64,000 nt of DNA from Sphingomonas jeddahensis. Its GTDB lineage: Bacteria; Pseudomonadota; Alphaproteobacteria; Sphingomonadales; Sphingomonadaceae. This document shows, piece after piece, positions 1 through 8,861 of this stretch. Where the stretch lies: assembly GCF_001981525.1 (NCBI RefSeq), contig NZ_MPSB01000005.1:62001-126000 (forward strand). The letters are read 5' to 3'. A program made the position numbers and the translations under genes. How positions within the stretch are numbered: the first letter of the stretch is position 1; each line of letters begins with the position of its first letter. Below the pieces are notes generated by a model that saw only the letters and a list, made by a program, of their open reading frames with translations, made no database searches and had not been told where the DNA came from.

Positions 1-269
1 CGCTTCCTTGTCCGAAACCAACGCTTACCCCCCGAAACACCTGTTCCGTGTGATGCCCATAATTTCCTTGGCCGGATACAGGCCGTGGCGCCAGCCTGTT
101 GATCAAGGCTGGCGAGCGTTGAAACCAAAAAGCCATTCGATGGTTCCATGCCCGACGACGAAATGCGTCGTCGGGCGCGTGACGCCCGCGGGGGGTCGTC
201 GGTGAAGTTGATCAATCAAGGGTTGGCGGTCAAAGCCATGCCTTCATCTATTGGGAGTCGTTCCGCCTC
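1..269. other. Left-edge non-coding region upstream of phyR
   Basis: No convincing gene is seen in this stretch. It contains a GC-rich hairpin at 150-176 (arms GCCCGACGAC and GTCGTCGGGC around a 7-base loop), with no T-run behind it, so it is not a typical intrinsic terminator. A GGGAG sequence at about 251-255 could serve as the phyR ribosome binding site. The leader presumably carries the phyR promoter, but no EcfG-type promoter (GGAAC, 16-17 bases, CGTT) was found on the plus strand here. Confidence 0.4.
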
Positions 270-1067
270 ATGTCGCTTGGACAACAGCTCGCCCCGCATC
301 TTCCCTTTCTGCGTCGATACGGGCGGGCGCTCACCGGCAGCCAGTCGCACGGCGACAAATATGTACGCGCCACGCTGGAGGCGATCGTCGCCGCGCCGGA
401 GGAGTTTCCGCGCGACGTGGATCCGCGGCTGGGGCTTTACCGCACGTTTCAGGTGATCTGGAGTTCGACCAACGACGATCAACAGGCAGACCCGGGTGAG
501 GTGGACGATCAGGAAGCAATCGCCCGTGCACGCCTGGCGCGCATGACGCCCCTGTCGCGCCAGGCGCTGCTGCTCACCGCCATGGAAGGCTTCACGGTTG
601 AGGACACGGCCTATCTGATCGACGTCCCGGCGAGCGAGGTGGAAACGCTGGTTTCCGACGCGCTGTCAGAGATCGAGAACCAGACCCGCGCGCGCGTGCT
701 GATCATCGAGGACGAGCCGATCATTGCGATGGATATCGAGACCATCGTCCGCGATCTGGGCCATGACGTCACCGGTGTGGCAGTGACCCGCGACGAGGCG
801 GTGGCACTGGCACGCGAGGATCGCCCGGGGTTGGTGCTTGCCGACATTCAGCTCGCCGATGATTCGTCGGGTATCGATGCGGTGAAGGACATCCTGTCCG
901 AATTCCAGGTGCCGGTGATCTTCATCACCGCCTTTCCGGAGCGCCTGCTGACCGGGGAGCGGCCGGAGCCGACCTTCCTGATCACCAAGCCGTTCCAGCG
1001 CTCGACCGTGAAGGCGGCGATCAGCCAGGCGCTGTTCTTTGATCAGTCCACTGCGCCAATTTCGTAA
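270..1067 (+). CDS. phyR: General stress response regulator PhyR (anti-anti-sigma)
   Basis: PhyR turns on the alphaproteobacterial general stress response. When phosphorylated, its sigma-like domain binds the anti-sigma factor NepR and frees EcfG. The 265-residue protein has the expected order: a sigma-like region at about residues 1-130 (helical, with a region-4-like segment at about 90-130) followed by a receiver domain at about 141-258. The receiver starts with VLIIEDEP and has the phospho-acceptor Asp192 in the ADIQL motif, with TAFPERL and the conserved Lys in TKPFQ further on. The neighbours (ecfG at 1264 and a NepR-like ORF at 2023-2199) fit the assignment. The ATG at 270 is preceded by GGGAG. 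Confidence 0.95.
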   Translation: MSLGQQLAPHLPFLRRYGRALTGSQSHGDKYVRATLEAIVAAPEEFPRDVDPRLGLYRTFQVIWSSTNDDQQADPGEVDDQEAIARARLARMTPLSRQALLLTAMEGFTVEDTAYLIDVPASEVETLVSDALSEIENQTRARVLIIEDEPIIAMDIETIVRDLGHDVTGVAVTRDEAVALAREDRPGLVLADIQLADDSSGIDAVKDILSEFQVPVIFITAFPERLLTGERPEPTFLITKPFQRSTVKAAISQALFFDQSTAPIS

Positions 1068-1075
1068 AACGATAC

Positions 1076-1100
1076 GGAGCCAAAACGGAATTCGATCGTT
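1076..1100 (+). promoter_or_regulatory. Putative EcfG-type promoter
   Basis: GGAGC at 1076-1080, a 16-base spacer, then CGTT at 1097-1100. The known consensus for EcfG-family sigma factors is GGAAC with a 16-17 base spacer and CGTT, so the -35 differs at one base and the spacing is right. It lies 9 bases before the ATG of the small membrane gene and could transcribe that gene and ecfG, giving the autoregulation usual for this locus. Inferred from motif only. Confidence 0.5.
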
Positions 1101-1109
1101 TAACGGATC

Positions 1110-1253
1110 ATGGCTGACGAGAACCGTAGGATCGAAGTGAACACCAATGAGGCGCGCGCCGGATCGACGCCGCACATGACGCGCTACATCCTTGGCGCGT
1201 CCTTGGTGCTCATCGTGGTGATATTCGCCGTTCTGCTGTTCGCGCGGCAGTAA
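1110..1253 (+). CDS. Small single-pass membrane protein (47 aa)
   Basis: A 47-codon ORF lies between phyR and ecfG on the same strand. The first 23 residues are polar. They are followed by one strongly hydrophobic segment at about residues 26-44 (YILGASLVLIVVIFAVLLF) and a short C-terminal tail ending FARQ. This predicts a single transmembrane helix. It is not NepR: it has no paired amphipathic helices. It lies directly behind a possible EcfG promoter and 10 bases before the ecfG ORF, so it may be co-expressed with the stress sigma factor. Function unknown. Confidence 0.55.
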   Translation: MADENRRIEVNTNEARAGSTPHMTRYILGASLVLIVVIFAVLLFARQ

Positions 1254-1263
1254 CGGCGCCACC

Positions 1264-1998
1264 ATGCTGACACAGCGGCTGGCAAACCAGACCGGCGATG
1301 CCTATCTTGCGGAGAGGATGCCGGATTCTTCCGGTGCGGGGACCGATCGACACGATATGACCGAAGCTGAACCGCGTGATAACACCGCGGCCGACGGGGC
1401 TGCGGTCGAGCACGTCTCGCTGTCCGACCCCGAGTTCAAGAAGCAGTTGGCGCAGGTCATCCCGCACCTTCGCGCGTTTGGACGCTCGCTGTCCGGCAAC
1501 CGCGACCTTGCCGATGATCTGGTGCAGGAGACGCTGTTGAAGGCCTGGGCTGCGCGCAAGCGGTTTCAGGCCGGCACCAACATGCGTGCCTGGACCTTTA
1601 TCATCCTGCGCAATCTATATCTGTCGCAGATGCGTCGCGCGCGTTTCAAGGGCGAGTGGGACGATCTGGTCGCCGATCGCTTGCTAGCGGCGCCGGCGAG
1701 CCAGGACAAGCATGTCGAGCTTGCCGACATGCAGCGCGCCTTGCTGCATTTGCCGCAGCCCCAGCGCGAGGCCTTGATCCTCGTCGGTGCGGGCGGCTTC
1801 GCTTATGAAGAAGCGGCTGAGATCTGCGGCGTCGCCGTGGGGACGATCAAGAGCCGGGTTGCACGCGGTCGCGTGGCGCTCGAAACGCTGATGAGCGGCA
1901 GCGACATGACGTCGCGAACCGATCATGCCATTCCCAACGTGAAGCCGACGCTCGACGAGATCATGGACGAGGTGGACGAACTCAGCCGGGATCGCTGA
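1264..1998 (+). CDS. ecfG: ECF sigma factor EcfG (general stress sigma)
   Basis: Extracytoplasmic-function sigma factor of the EcfG group, released by PhyR to transcribe general stress genes. The core region reads HLRAFGRSLSGNRDLADDLV (sigma region 2), followed by WTFIILRNLYLSQMRR. Region 4 covers LPQPQREALILVGAGGFAYE and GTIKSRVARGR. The longest reading begins at 1264 and gives 244 aa. The family is usually shorter, and an ATG at 1357 (MTEAEPRDN) giving 213 aa is a good alternative start, so the first 31 residues are doubtful. The gene converges on the NepR-like ORF, with 24 bases between the stop codons. Confidence 0.92.
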   Translation: MLTQRLANQTGDAYLAERMPDSSGAGTDRHDMTEAEPRDNTAADGAAVEHVSLSDPEFKKQLAQVIPHLRAFGRSLSGNRDLADDLVQETLLKAWAARKRFQAGTNMRAWTFIILRNLYLSQMRRARFKGEWDDLVADRLLAAPASQDKHVELADMQRALLHLPQPQREALILVGAGGFAYEEAAEICGVAVGTIKSRVARGRVALETLMSGSDMTSRTDHAIPNVKPTLDEIMDEVDELSRDR

Positions 1999-2022
1999 GC
2001 CGTCCTTCATCCGATCTGCCGA

Positions 2023-2199
2023 TCAATGACGTGAAGGCAGTCCCTCCAGCGCCCTTAAAGCGCGGCTGAGATCATCGGGAAGGTTGCGCGCGTCCGCATA
2101 AGCGTGACGCAACGATTCCCCGATCGCATCGGTGGTCCTAGGACGGCGTACGAAATACCCGCCGCTGCTGCGCTCTTGCCGACGATGTTCATGTCCCAT
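2023..2199 (-). CDS. nepR: NepR-like anti-sigma factor (58 aa)
   Basis: A short minus-strand ORF encodes 58 residues. After a basic N-terminus come two likely helices joined by a short linker: IGESLRHAYADARN, then LPDDLSRALRALEGL. This is the layout of NepR, the EcfG anti-sigma factor, whose two helices clamp the sigma factor or the PhyR sigma-like domain. Position beside phyR and ecfG supports the call. In most alphaproteobacteria nepR lies just upstream of ecfG in the same operon. Here it is convergent, so it may be the main NepR or a second paralogue. An ATG one codon upstream (2200-2202) is an equally possible start. Confidence 0.62.
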   Translation of the reverse strand: MGHEHRRQERSSGGYFVRRPRTTDAIGESLRHAYADARNLPDDLSRALRALEGLPSRH

Positions 2200-2261
2200 C
2201 ATAAGCGCTAGAACGGGCGAAGAGGCCGTAAGGTTTCACGGCTGTTTTTGCGGGGAGTTGC

Positions 2262-4925
2262 TTGTCAAGCGAAAACTGTAGAGGAGCCGCCATCGCCAAC
2301 GCGGTGGTAAGGGCACAAGATTGCTCGCCTTTTCTGGCGAACCTGCTTCAGCGCGACAGCGCGATGCACGCTGCGGCACTGGCGGAGGTGCCGGTGCTCG
2401 ATCCCGATCTGCCGGCCGGGAAAGCGCTTCGCCTGGCGCGTCGGCGGTTCGCATTGCGTGTCGCAATCGGTGATCTGGCGGGTGTGTTCGACCTAACGGC
2501 GGTAACCAACAGGCTGACCGACTTTGCCGACGGCGCGCTTGATCTCGCCATCCGGACAGCGATCACGGAACGGACGCCCGATGCCTCGCCGGGCGGGTTC
2601 GTGGCGATTGCGCTCGGCAAACAGGGTAGCCGGGAGCTCAATTATTCGTCGGATATCGATCCCATCTTCCTTTTCGATCCAGCAGTGCTGCCGAGACGCC
2701 GCAATGAGGAGCCCGTCGATGCAGCGGTGCGGATTGGCCGGCGGGTGATCGAGTTGCTCCAGGCGCGCGACACGGACGGCTATGTCTTGCGCGTTGATCT
2801 ACGGCTTCGGCCGAGCCCCGAGGCCACCCCCATCGCATTGCCGATTGAAGCGGCGATCGCTTACTATGAATCGCAAGCACTGCCTTGGGAGCGCGCCGCC
2901 TTTATTCGCGCGCGGCCTGCGGCCGGCGATATCGCACTAGGCGAACAGTTTCTCGATACGATCCGGCCGTTCATCTGGAGGCGCAGCCTGGATTTTGGTG
3001 CGCTCGGCGAGATCCTCGAAATCACGCGCCGCATCCGCGATCATCATTCGCAGGGGCAGACCTTTGGGCCGGGCTATGACCTGAAGCGCGGACGGGGCGG
3101 CATCCGCGAGATCGAATTCTTTGCACAGATCCATCAGTTGATCCACGGCGGGCGTGATCCCGATCTGCGCGCGGGTGATACGCGCGCGGCACTGGCCGCT
3201 TTGGCCAAGGCCGGTCGAGTCGATCCGCGGGACGCGGCGGCGTTGTCCGAAGCCTATGTCGCTTTGCGCACGATCGAGCATCGCGTGCAGATGATCGACG
3301 ATCGCCAGACCCATGCACTACCGTTCGGCGACGCGCTGGATCAGGTCGCCCGTCTCGATGGGCGCAGCGATGGCGCGGCGTTGCTCGCCTACCTGGAACC
3401 GCATGTCACGCGCGTCGCGGACATCTTCGGCCGATTGGCGCCGCCGCCCACGACGGCCCTGTCGAGCGATACCGAGGTGCTGGTCGGTCGGCTAGCCGAG
3501 GCGAGGTTCGCCGACCCGCCATCGGCCGCCGCACGGATCGCCACGTGGCGCGGGGCGCGCTATCCCGCGCTGCGCAGCGCGGCTGCCCAATCGGCGCTGG
3601 AGGCGGTGTTGCCGGGCCTCGTCACCGCACTGGCAGAGGCGCCGGTGCCCGAAGCTGCGCTGAACCGCCTTGACCGCTTGTTCGAACGGCTGCCGAGTGC
3701 GGTCAACATCTTCCGCCTGCTCGAAGCGCGCCCTGCGCTTGCCGCGCTTCTGGTGCAATTGCTCAGCCACGCGCCGACGCTTGCCGACGAACTCGCCCGC
3801 CGGCCCGATCTGCTCGACGGCCTGATCGACGCCTCGGCGTTCGAGGCGATGCCGGACGTGGCAACGCTCGCCCGCGGCATGCAGGTCGGTGATCGTAGCG
3901 ATGACTTTCAAGCGCGGCTCGATCACGCCCGACGGCTGGTGGGCGAACATCGCTTTGCATTGGGCGCGCAGATCATCGCCGGCGTGTCGGATCCGCTTGC
4001 CGTGGCCGCGGGCTATTCACGCGTGGCGGAGGCGGCGATTGAGGTGCTCGCCGGCGCAACGGTCGCCGAGTTCGCCCGTGCGCATGGGCGTGTGCCGGAC
4101 AGCGAGTTCGTGATCCTCGCACTTGGCCGGCTGGGTGGCGGGGCGTTGACCCATGCCTCGGATCTCGACCTCGTTTATCTCTTCACCGGCGATTTTGCGG
4201 CGGAGTCCGATGGCCCCAAGTCGCTGGGCGCGACGCTTTACTATAATCGCCTGGCACAGCGGGTGAGCGCCGCTTTGTCGGTCCCTACAGCTGCCGGCCC
4301 GCTTTACCCGATCGACACGCGGCTGCGCCCATCGGGGGCGCAAGGCCCGCTGGTCGTCAATTTCGAATCGTTCGCCCGCTATCAGCGCGAAAGCGCCTGG
4401 ACGTGGGAGCATATGGCGCTGACCCGCGCTCGCCCGGTGTTCGGGTCTGCGGAAGCGCGCCGCGCCTTGAGCGACATCATCGCAAGCGTCCTACACGGGG
4501 ATCGACCCGAGCGCGATATTTCCGCCGACGCCTTGACGATGCGGGCAGAAATGGCGGCGCACAAGCCGCCGATGGGGCCGCTCGATGCGAAGCTGCTGCC
4601 GGGCGGTCTGGTCGACTTGGAATTTGCGGTTCACGTCATGCAGCTCATGAGGCGCACCGGCTTCGATCCCAACCTTGGTCGCGCCATTGCGGAGCTTGAT
4701 CTGCCCCCCCGCCTGGCCGCGGCGCATGACCTTCTCACCCGGCTCATCGTGACGCTGCGATTGGTCGCGCCCGATGCGGCCGAACCGGAGGCCGCCGCCA
4801 CCCGGACGCTGATCGCCCGTGCGCTGCAGTTGCCGGACTGGGCCGCCGTGCTGGCCGCGCTGGACAGCGCGCGGGAGGAAGTTACGGCCGCGTGGAAAGG
4901 AGTGACGCATGGAAACGCTGCCTGA
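2262..4925 (+). CDS. glnE: Bifunctional glutamine synthetase adenylyltransferase/deadenylyltransferase
   Basis: GlnE adds and removes AMP on glutamine synthetase in response to PII, controlling nitrogen assimilation. The 887-residue length is typical for the family. Two nucleotidyltransferase halves are visible. The N-terminal half has SSDIDPIFLFD and DLRLRPSPE, then the GlnE signature RGGIREIEFFAQ. The C-terminal half has ASDLDLVYLFTGD and DTRLRPSGAQG, and ends with LLPGGLVDLEFAVH. The chosen start is a TTG preceded by GGGGAG; no better ATG lies near. The last 17 bases overlap bcp, so the two genes are probably cotranscribed. Confidence 0.95.
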   Translation: MSSENCRGAAIANAVVRAQDCSPFLANLLQRDSAMHAAALAEVPVLDPDLPAGKALRLARRRFALRVAIGDLAGVFDLTAVTNRLTDFADGALDLAIRTAITERTPDASPGGFVAIALGKQGSRELNYSSDIDPIFLFDPAVLPRRRNEEPVDAAVRIGRRVIELLQARDTDGYVLRVDLRLRPSPEATPIALPIEAAIAYYESQALPWERAAFIRARPAAGDIALGEQFLDTIRPFIWRRSLDFGALGEILEITRRIRDHHSQGQTFGPGYDLKRGRGGIREIEFFAQIHQLIHGGRDPDLRAGDTRAALAALAKAGRVDPRDAAALSEAYVALRTIEHRVQMIDDRQTHALPFGDALDQVARLDGRSDGAALLAYLEPHVTRVADIFGRLAPPPTTALSSDTEVLVGRLAEARFADPPSAAARIATWRGARYPALRSAAAQSALEAVLPGLVTALAEAPVPEAALNRLDRLFERLPSAVNIFRLLEARPALAALLVQLLSHAPTLADELARRPDLLDGLIDASAFEAMPDVATLARGMQVGDRSDDFQARLDHARRLVGEHRFALGAQIIAGVSDPLAVAAGYSRVAEAAIEVLAGATVAEFARAHGRVPDSEFVILALGRLGGGALTHASDLDLVYLFTGDFAAESDGPKSLGATLYYNRLAQRVSAALSVPTAAGPLYPIDTRLRPSGAQGPLVVNFESFARYQRESAWTWEHMALTRARPVFGSAEARRALSDIIASVLHGDRPERDISADALTMRAEMAAHKPPMGPLDAKLLPGGLVDLEFAVHVMQLMRRTGFDPNLGRAIAELDLPPRLAAAHDLLTRLIVTLRLVAPDAAEPEAAATRTLIARALQLPDWAAVLAALDSAREEVTAAWKGVTHGNAA

Positions 4926-5355
4926 CGTAACGGTGACGGCAACCGATGGCACTGCGCTGCGTCTGCGCGATCAGCCGCTGCCGCTTGTTGTGTATTTTTA
5001 TCCCAAGGACGACACCGCTGGCTGCACGCGGGAGGCGCAGGACTTTTCCGCGCTTGCGGCTGATTTCGCGGCCGCCGGCGTCCATGTGCTCGGGATCTCG
5101 AAGGATGCGCCCAAGAAGCACGAGAAGTTCATCGCCAAATACGAGCTCGCGGTTCCGCTCGCGAGCGACGAGGATGGGGCGGCTTGCGAGGCGTTCGGCA
5201 CCTGGGTCGAGAAGTCGATGTACGGCCGCACCTATATGGGGATCGAGCGCGCCACCTTCCTTTTCGACGGTGCCAGAAAGGTCGCGCGCGAATGGCGCAA
5301 GGTAAAGGTCGCCGGCCATGCCGCGGCGGTGCTGGAAGCGGCCCGCCAGCTGTGA
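4909..5355 (+). CDS. bcp: Peroxiredoxin, BCP/PrxQ family
   Basis: Thiol peroxidase that reduces hydrogen peroxide and organic hydroperoxides in the cytoplasm. The 148-residue protein begins LPDVTVTATDGTALRLRD and has the AhpC/TSA fold motif VVYFYPKDDTAGCTREAQ, with the peroxidatic cysteine at Cys39. The second cysteine typical of PrxQ five residues later is not present (the segment reads CTREAQDF), so resolution may use another thiol; Cys84 in DGAACEAFG is the only obvious candidate. The start overlaps glnE and the stop overlaps the GTG of the next gene, indicating translational coupling across the three genes. Confidence 0.93.
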   Translation: METLPDVTVTATDGTALRLRDQPLPLVVYFYPKDDTAGCTREAQDFSALAADFAAAGVHVLGISKDAPKKHEKFIAKYELAVPLASDEDGAACEAFGTWVEKSMYGRTYMGIERATFLFDGARKVAREWRKVKVAGHAAAVLEAARQL

Positions 5356-6140
5356 CCAGCATTGCCGAGGCGGCGCGCATTGTCCTCGAAACTGCCGAGC
5401 CGCTCGAGAAGGTGAGGGCCGCTCGCCACGCCGCACGTGCGTGGCGAAAAGGCAAGCTCGATCACCGGTTCAATGTGGAAATGCCCGAGGAGCCAGCGCG
5501 GCCGGACCGACCCGAGCTGTTGCCGCCGAACCGCATGCCCAAGCGCGGCAAGGGCGGCTCGGAACGCGGGCGCCTCGCGCTGCTGCACGCGCTGGCGCAC
5601 ATCGAGTTCGTGGCGATTGACCTCGCCTTCGACATGGCGGCGCGCTTCGGCGCGCAGTTTCCGCGCGCGTTCGTGGATGACTGGATTTCGGTCGGGGCGG
5701 ACGAAGCGATGCATTTCGCCATTCTCGATCGTCGCCTTCGTTCGCTTGGCAGCTTCTACGGTGCGCTGCCGGCCCATGACGGGCTTTGGGAGGCGGCAAG
5801 TGCCACGGCGGGGGATGCGCTGGCGCGGCTCGCGGTGGTTCCGATGGCGCTGGAAGCGCGCGGACTCGACGTGACACCGATGACGGTGGAGCGGTTCCAT
5901 GGGGCCGGTGATCACACCAGCGCGCGCATCCTGCACCGCATCTATTCCGATGAAATCCGACACGTTCGCTTTGGCACCAAATGGTTCGAGATCGCCTGCG
6001 AAGACGGCGGCCTGACCCCCGCCACGCATTGGCAGGCGCTGATCGGAACGCAATTTCGCGGGATCGTGAAGGGTCCGTTCAACGACTCGGCGCGTGACTC
6101 TGCCGGCCTGACGCGGGATTACTACGGCGCTATTGCCTAA
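5352..6140 (+). CDS. Ferritin-like domain protein, DUF455 family
   Basis: 262-residue protein of the DUF455 family, a ferritin-like group related to the tRNA hydroxylase MiaE. Likely iron-binding motifs are spread along the helices: ALAHIEFVAIDLAFD, DEAMHFAILDRRLRSLG, and IYSDEIRHVRFGTKWF, each giving Glu and His candidates for a di-iron site. The GTG at 5352 overlaps the bcp stop (GTGA) and begins the region conserved in the family. Substrate unknown. The association with a peroxiredoxin is seen here, but a shared oxidative-stress role is only inference. Confidence 0.85.
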   Translation: MTSIAEAARIVLETAEPLEKVRAARHAARAWRKGKLDHRFNVEMPEEPARPDRPELLPPNRMPKRGKGGSERGRLALLHALAHIEFVAIDLAFDMAARFGAQFPRAFVDDWISVGADEAMHFAILDRRLRSLGSFYGALPAHDGLWEAASATAGDALARLAVVPMALEARGLDVTPMTVERFHGAGDHTSARILHRIYSDEIRHVRFGTKWFEIACEDGGLTPATHWQALIGTQFRGIVKGPFNDSARDSAGLTRDYYGAIA

Positions 6141-6267
6141 CCCACGAAGAACAGGCCAGTTGCGGATGTCCGGGTGCGGGGGGCCGCAATCCAGACCAGT
6201 TTTGAAGAATCAAAGCGCGTCGGGTCGCCTCGGCGTCTATCGTTTCAACGATCTCGCTCGGGGTTCG

Positions 6268-7476
6268 ATGACCAACATTTCTTTCGCGTCGGCTAACCGC
6301 ATCGCTGCTGGCGCCCGCCTTCTCTTTTCGCCGCGTAACGTGATCTTTCATGACGGGCGCTCGGTTCGCCGTCTGCGCCTGAACGGCCTGTCACAAGGCG
6401 TGGCGGCCAGCGCTGCGGCCGTGGTGGTGGCCTTTGCCGGTTACGGCGCCGCAACCGCGACCGGGCAGGCCGCATCGGCGGCAGGCCTCACTGCCGCGCC
6501 GCAGGCCGAGCAGCGCATCGCCGGCATGGAGCGCAAGCTCGAAAGCATGCAGACTCGGGTCGCCGCTGTTCGCAAGAGCGCGGAACAGCATGCCACCCGG
6601 CTGGAGCAGCGCCAGGCGCTGCTCGCTGCTGCGCTGACCGGCGTTGGTGACGAAAAGAAGCTGGCGCTCGCCACGCTCAAGATCGATCCGAACGGTGATC
6701 GGCTGGCGGCATTCGCGCTGGCGCCGTTCGGCAAGGTCGAGCGTCGGCAGGCGATGCTGGCAGAAGTGGCGTTGAACCAGCTCAACGACCGTTATTCGCT
6801 CGCCACCAGCGAAATTCGTGAGCGCGGGTTACGGCCCGAGCGTCTCGTGAAGGGCCGCAAGCTTGAGGCAATGGGTGGACCGCTGATCCCGGCGGCGAGT
6901 GCGGAAGCAACCGCGGATCTGAACGCCGACGCCCAGTTCCGTTCGCTGTTCATGACCTGGAAGAAGCTCGACACGCTGGAACAGGGTGTGATCTCGATCC
7001 CGTCGGTTCAGCCGGTGGCGCATCTTCGCTTCACCAGCAACTTCGGGGTGCGCAGCGATCCCTTCCGCGGCACCGCTGCGATGCACGCCGGCGTCGACAT
7101 TCCCGGGCCGGTCGGCACGCCGATCTATGCAACCGCCGATGGCATCGTGAACCATGCTGCCCGACAGGGCGGTTATGGCAACATGGTCGAGGTAAATCAC
7201 GGAAAGGGTATCGCGACCCGCTACGCCCATCTGTCGAAGATCATTGTCGGCGACAATGCACGGGTTCGCCGTGGCCAGATCATCGGCCTGATGGGGTCGA
7301 CCGGCCGATCGACCGGCTCGCACCTTCATTATGAAGTGCGTATCGACGGGCGTGCGGTGAATCCGGTGCCGTTCCTGACCACTGCGGATTATCTGCTGGC
7401 CGTACAGGATCGTTCGGTCGGTCAGATCCCGGTGTCGACAACCGGCCCGGCGGCGCAGGACGCTCACGACCATTGA
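6268..7476 (+). CDS. M23 family metallopeptidase (membrane-anchored murein hydrolase)
   Basis: Probable cell-wall endopeptidase or amidase activator of the LytM/M23 type. Starting at the ATG at 6268 it has 402 residues: a hydrophobic anchor at about 38-62, a helical coiled-coil-like region at about 70-150, and a C-terminal M23 domain. The zinc ligands are in place: HxxxD at His273 and Asp277 (MHAGVDIPG), and HLH at 352-354 (GSHLHYEVRIDG). Full conservation of ligands suggests an active enzyme and not a degenerate EnvC-like activator. In-frame codons upstream of 6268 do not look like coding sequence. Confidence 0.88.
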   Translation: MTNISFASANRIAAGARLLFSPRNVIFHDGRSVRRLRLNGLSQGVAASAAAVVVAFAGYGAATATGQAASAAGLTAAPQAEQRIAGMERKLESMQTRVAAVRKSAEQHATRLEQRQALLAAALTGVGDEKKLALATLKIDPNGDRLAAFALAPFGKVERRQAMLAEVALNQLNDRYSLATSEIRERGLRPERLVKGRKLEAMGGPLIPAASAEATADLNADAQFRSLFMTWKKLDTLEQGVISIPSVQPVAHLRFTSNFGVRSDPFRGTAAMHAGVDIPGPVGTPIYATADGIVNHAARQGGYGNMVEVNHGKGIATRYAHLSKIIVGDNARVRRGQIIGLMGSTGRSTGSHLHYEVRIDGRAVNPVPFLTTADYLLAVQDRSVGQIPVSTTGPAAQDAHDH

Positions 7477-7546
7477 TCGTCCGCTTATTGGTGTTCCAAG
7501 GATCAGTCCGGTTGCGGGCGGGGGCAGGGGGCCTTATCTCTTCGTC

Positions 7547-7885
7547 ATGGCTACGCTCGCCACCGACATCGCCCTGACACCCGCCGCTGCGGCTCGGGTT
7601 GCCGCCATTGCGGCCAAGCAGAATAAGTCTGCGATCCTCCGCCTCTCGGTTGAGGGGGGGGGCTGTTCGGGGTTTCAGTATAAGTTCGGGTTTGCGGACG
7701 CACCGGACGCGGGCGACATCGTCGTGGAAACGGATGGCGTTAGGCTGGTGGTTGATGACGTGAGCATCGATCTCGTTCGCGGCGCTTCGGTCGATTACGT
7801 CGAATCGCTTGGCGGTGCGGCGTTCAAGGTCGACAATCCGGTCGCTGCGTCGGGTTGCGGTTGCGGCACCAGCTTCTCGGTGTAA
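7547..7885 (+). CDS. Iron-sulfur cluster insertion protein, IscA/ErpA family
   Basis: A-type carrier that delivers Fe-S clusters to apoproteins. The 112-residue protein has the three invariant cysteines of the HesB/IscA family: Cys40 in GGGCSGFQY, and Cys104 and Cys106 in ASGCGCGTSF. Length matches ErpA/IscA (about 107-115 aa). No isc or suf genes adjoin, which favours an ErpA-like general carrier, but the subtype cannot be fixed by eye. The stop codon lies 10 bases before the xth GTG. Confidence 0.92.
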   Translation: MATLATDIALTPAAAARVAAIAAKQNKSAILRLSVEGGGCSGFQYKFGFADAPDAGDIVVETDGVRLVVDDVSIDLVRGASVDYVESLGGAAFKVDNPVAASGCGCGTSFSV

Positions 7886-7895
7886 TGCCGTTGAC

Positions 7896-8669
7896 GTGAA
7901 GATCGTCACCTACAACGTCAATGGCATCAAGGCGCGCTTGCCGCGCTTGCTGGAATATCTCTCCGAGCAGCAGCCGGATGTCGTCTGCCTGCAGGAACTC
8001 AAGTCCAGCGACGAAACCTTTCCGATCCAGGATGTGCGCGATGCCGGCTATGGTGCGGTGTGGCACGGGCAAAAGGGCTTCAACGGCGTGGCCGTGTTGG
8101 CGCGCGGTGTCGATCCGGTCGAGCGGCAGCGCGGGCTGGAGGGCGAACCGGAGGATGAGCACAGCCGGTATCTCGAATGCGATGTGAACGGTCTGGCTGT
8201 TGCTTCCATCTACCTGCCGAATGGCAATCCGCAGCCCGGGCCAAAATTCGACTATAAATTGCGCTGGATCGAGCGCTTGTCGCAGCGTGCCCGTGCCCTT
8301 CTGGTCTCAGAGACGCCGGCGGTGCTCGCGGGTGACTATAACGTGATTGCCAATGACGATGACACCTTCTCCGTCCGCGCGATGAAGGACGATGCGCTGA
8401 TGCAGCCGGAAAGCCGCGCAGGTTACCGTGCCTTGGTGGCGCAGGGGTGGACCGATGCGCTGCGCGTCCGCCATCCCGGTGGCGGCGTGTGGACTTTCTG
8501 GGATTATCAGGCGGGTGCCTGGCAGCGCGACGCGGGCTTCCGGATCGATCACCTCCTGCTCTCGCCCGCGGTCGCGGATCGCTTGATCGAGGCTGGTGTC
8601 GACAAAGAGTATCGCGGCCGAGAGAAGGCGAGCGATCACGCGCCCACTTGGGTGCGCCTGCGCCCGTAG
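7896..8669 (+). CDS. xth: Exodeoxyribonuclease III
   Basis: AP endonuclease and 3'-5' exonuclease of the exonuclease III (EEP) family, acting in base excision repair. The 257-residue protein begins VKIVTYNVNGIKARLPRL. It has the metal-binding Glu in VCLQELKSSDETF, the catalytic Asp-Asn in LAGDYNVI, the ARALLVSETP region, and the terminal catalytic Asp-His in KASDHAPTWVRL. The GTG at 7896 gives the start expected for this family; upstream in-frame sequence belongs to the iscA-like gene. Probably cotranscribed with that gene. Confidence 0.94.
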   Translation: MKIVTYNVNGIKARLPRLLEYLSEQQPDVVCLQELKSSDETFPIQDVRDAGYGAVWHGQKGFNGVAVLARGVDPVERQRGLEGEPEDEHSRYLECDVNGLAVASIYLPNGNPQPGPKFDYKLRWIERLSQRARALLVSETPAVLAGDYNVIANDDDTFSVRAMKDDALMQPESRAGYRALVAQGWTDALRVRHPGGGVWTFWDYQAGAWQRDAGFRIDHLLLSPAVADRLIEAGVDKEYRGREKASDHAPTWVRLRP

Positions 8670-8861
8670 CGTCCGGCGCCGCTTTTGCTAGACAAGCTAC
8701 CGATATCGCGCGTTCGCTGGTGAACAGCGGCCAAGTGCGTGTCCGAACCCGTACAATGAAGCGTCGGCAAGATCCGCCGCCACTTGGCGAAAAGCGCCTA
8801 TGATCAGTGCTTGCTGCGCGGGTTGATTTGCCAAGTCATTGAAAACACGTTCCTCAACAGT

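Noticed and set aside
1-60. EcfG-type promoter on the minus strand (GGAAC ... CGTT)
   Set aside because: The two boxes are 19 bases apart, outside the usual 16-17, and the gene it would serve is outside the window.
150-176. Intrinsic terminator at the left edge
   Set aside because: The hairpin is strong but no T-run follows on either strand within a useful distance.
5184-5351. N-terminal extension of the DUF455 protein
   Set aside because: It lies inside bcp in another frame; the GTG at 5352 overlaps the bcp stop and starts the family-like region.
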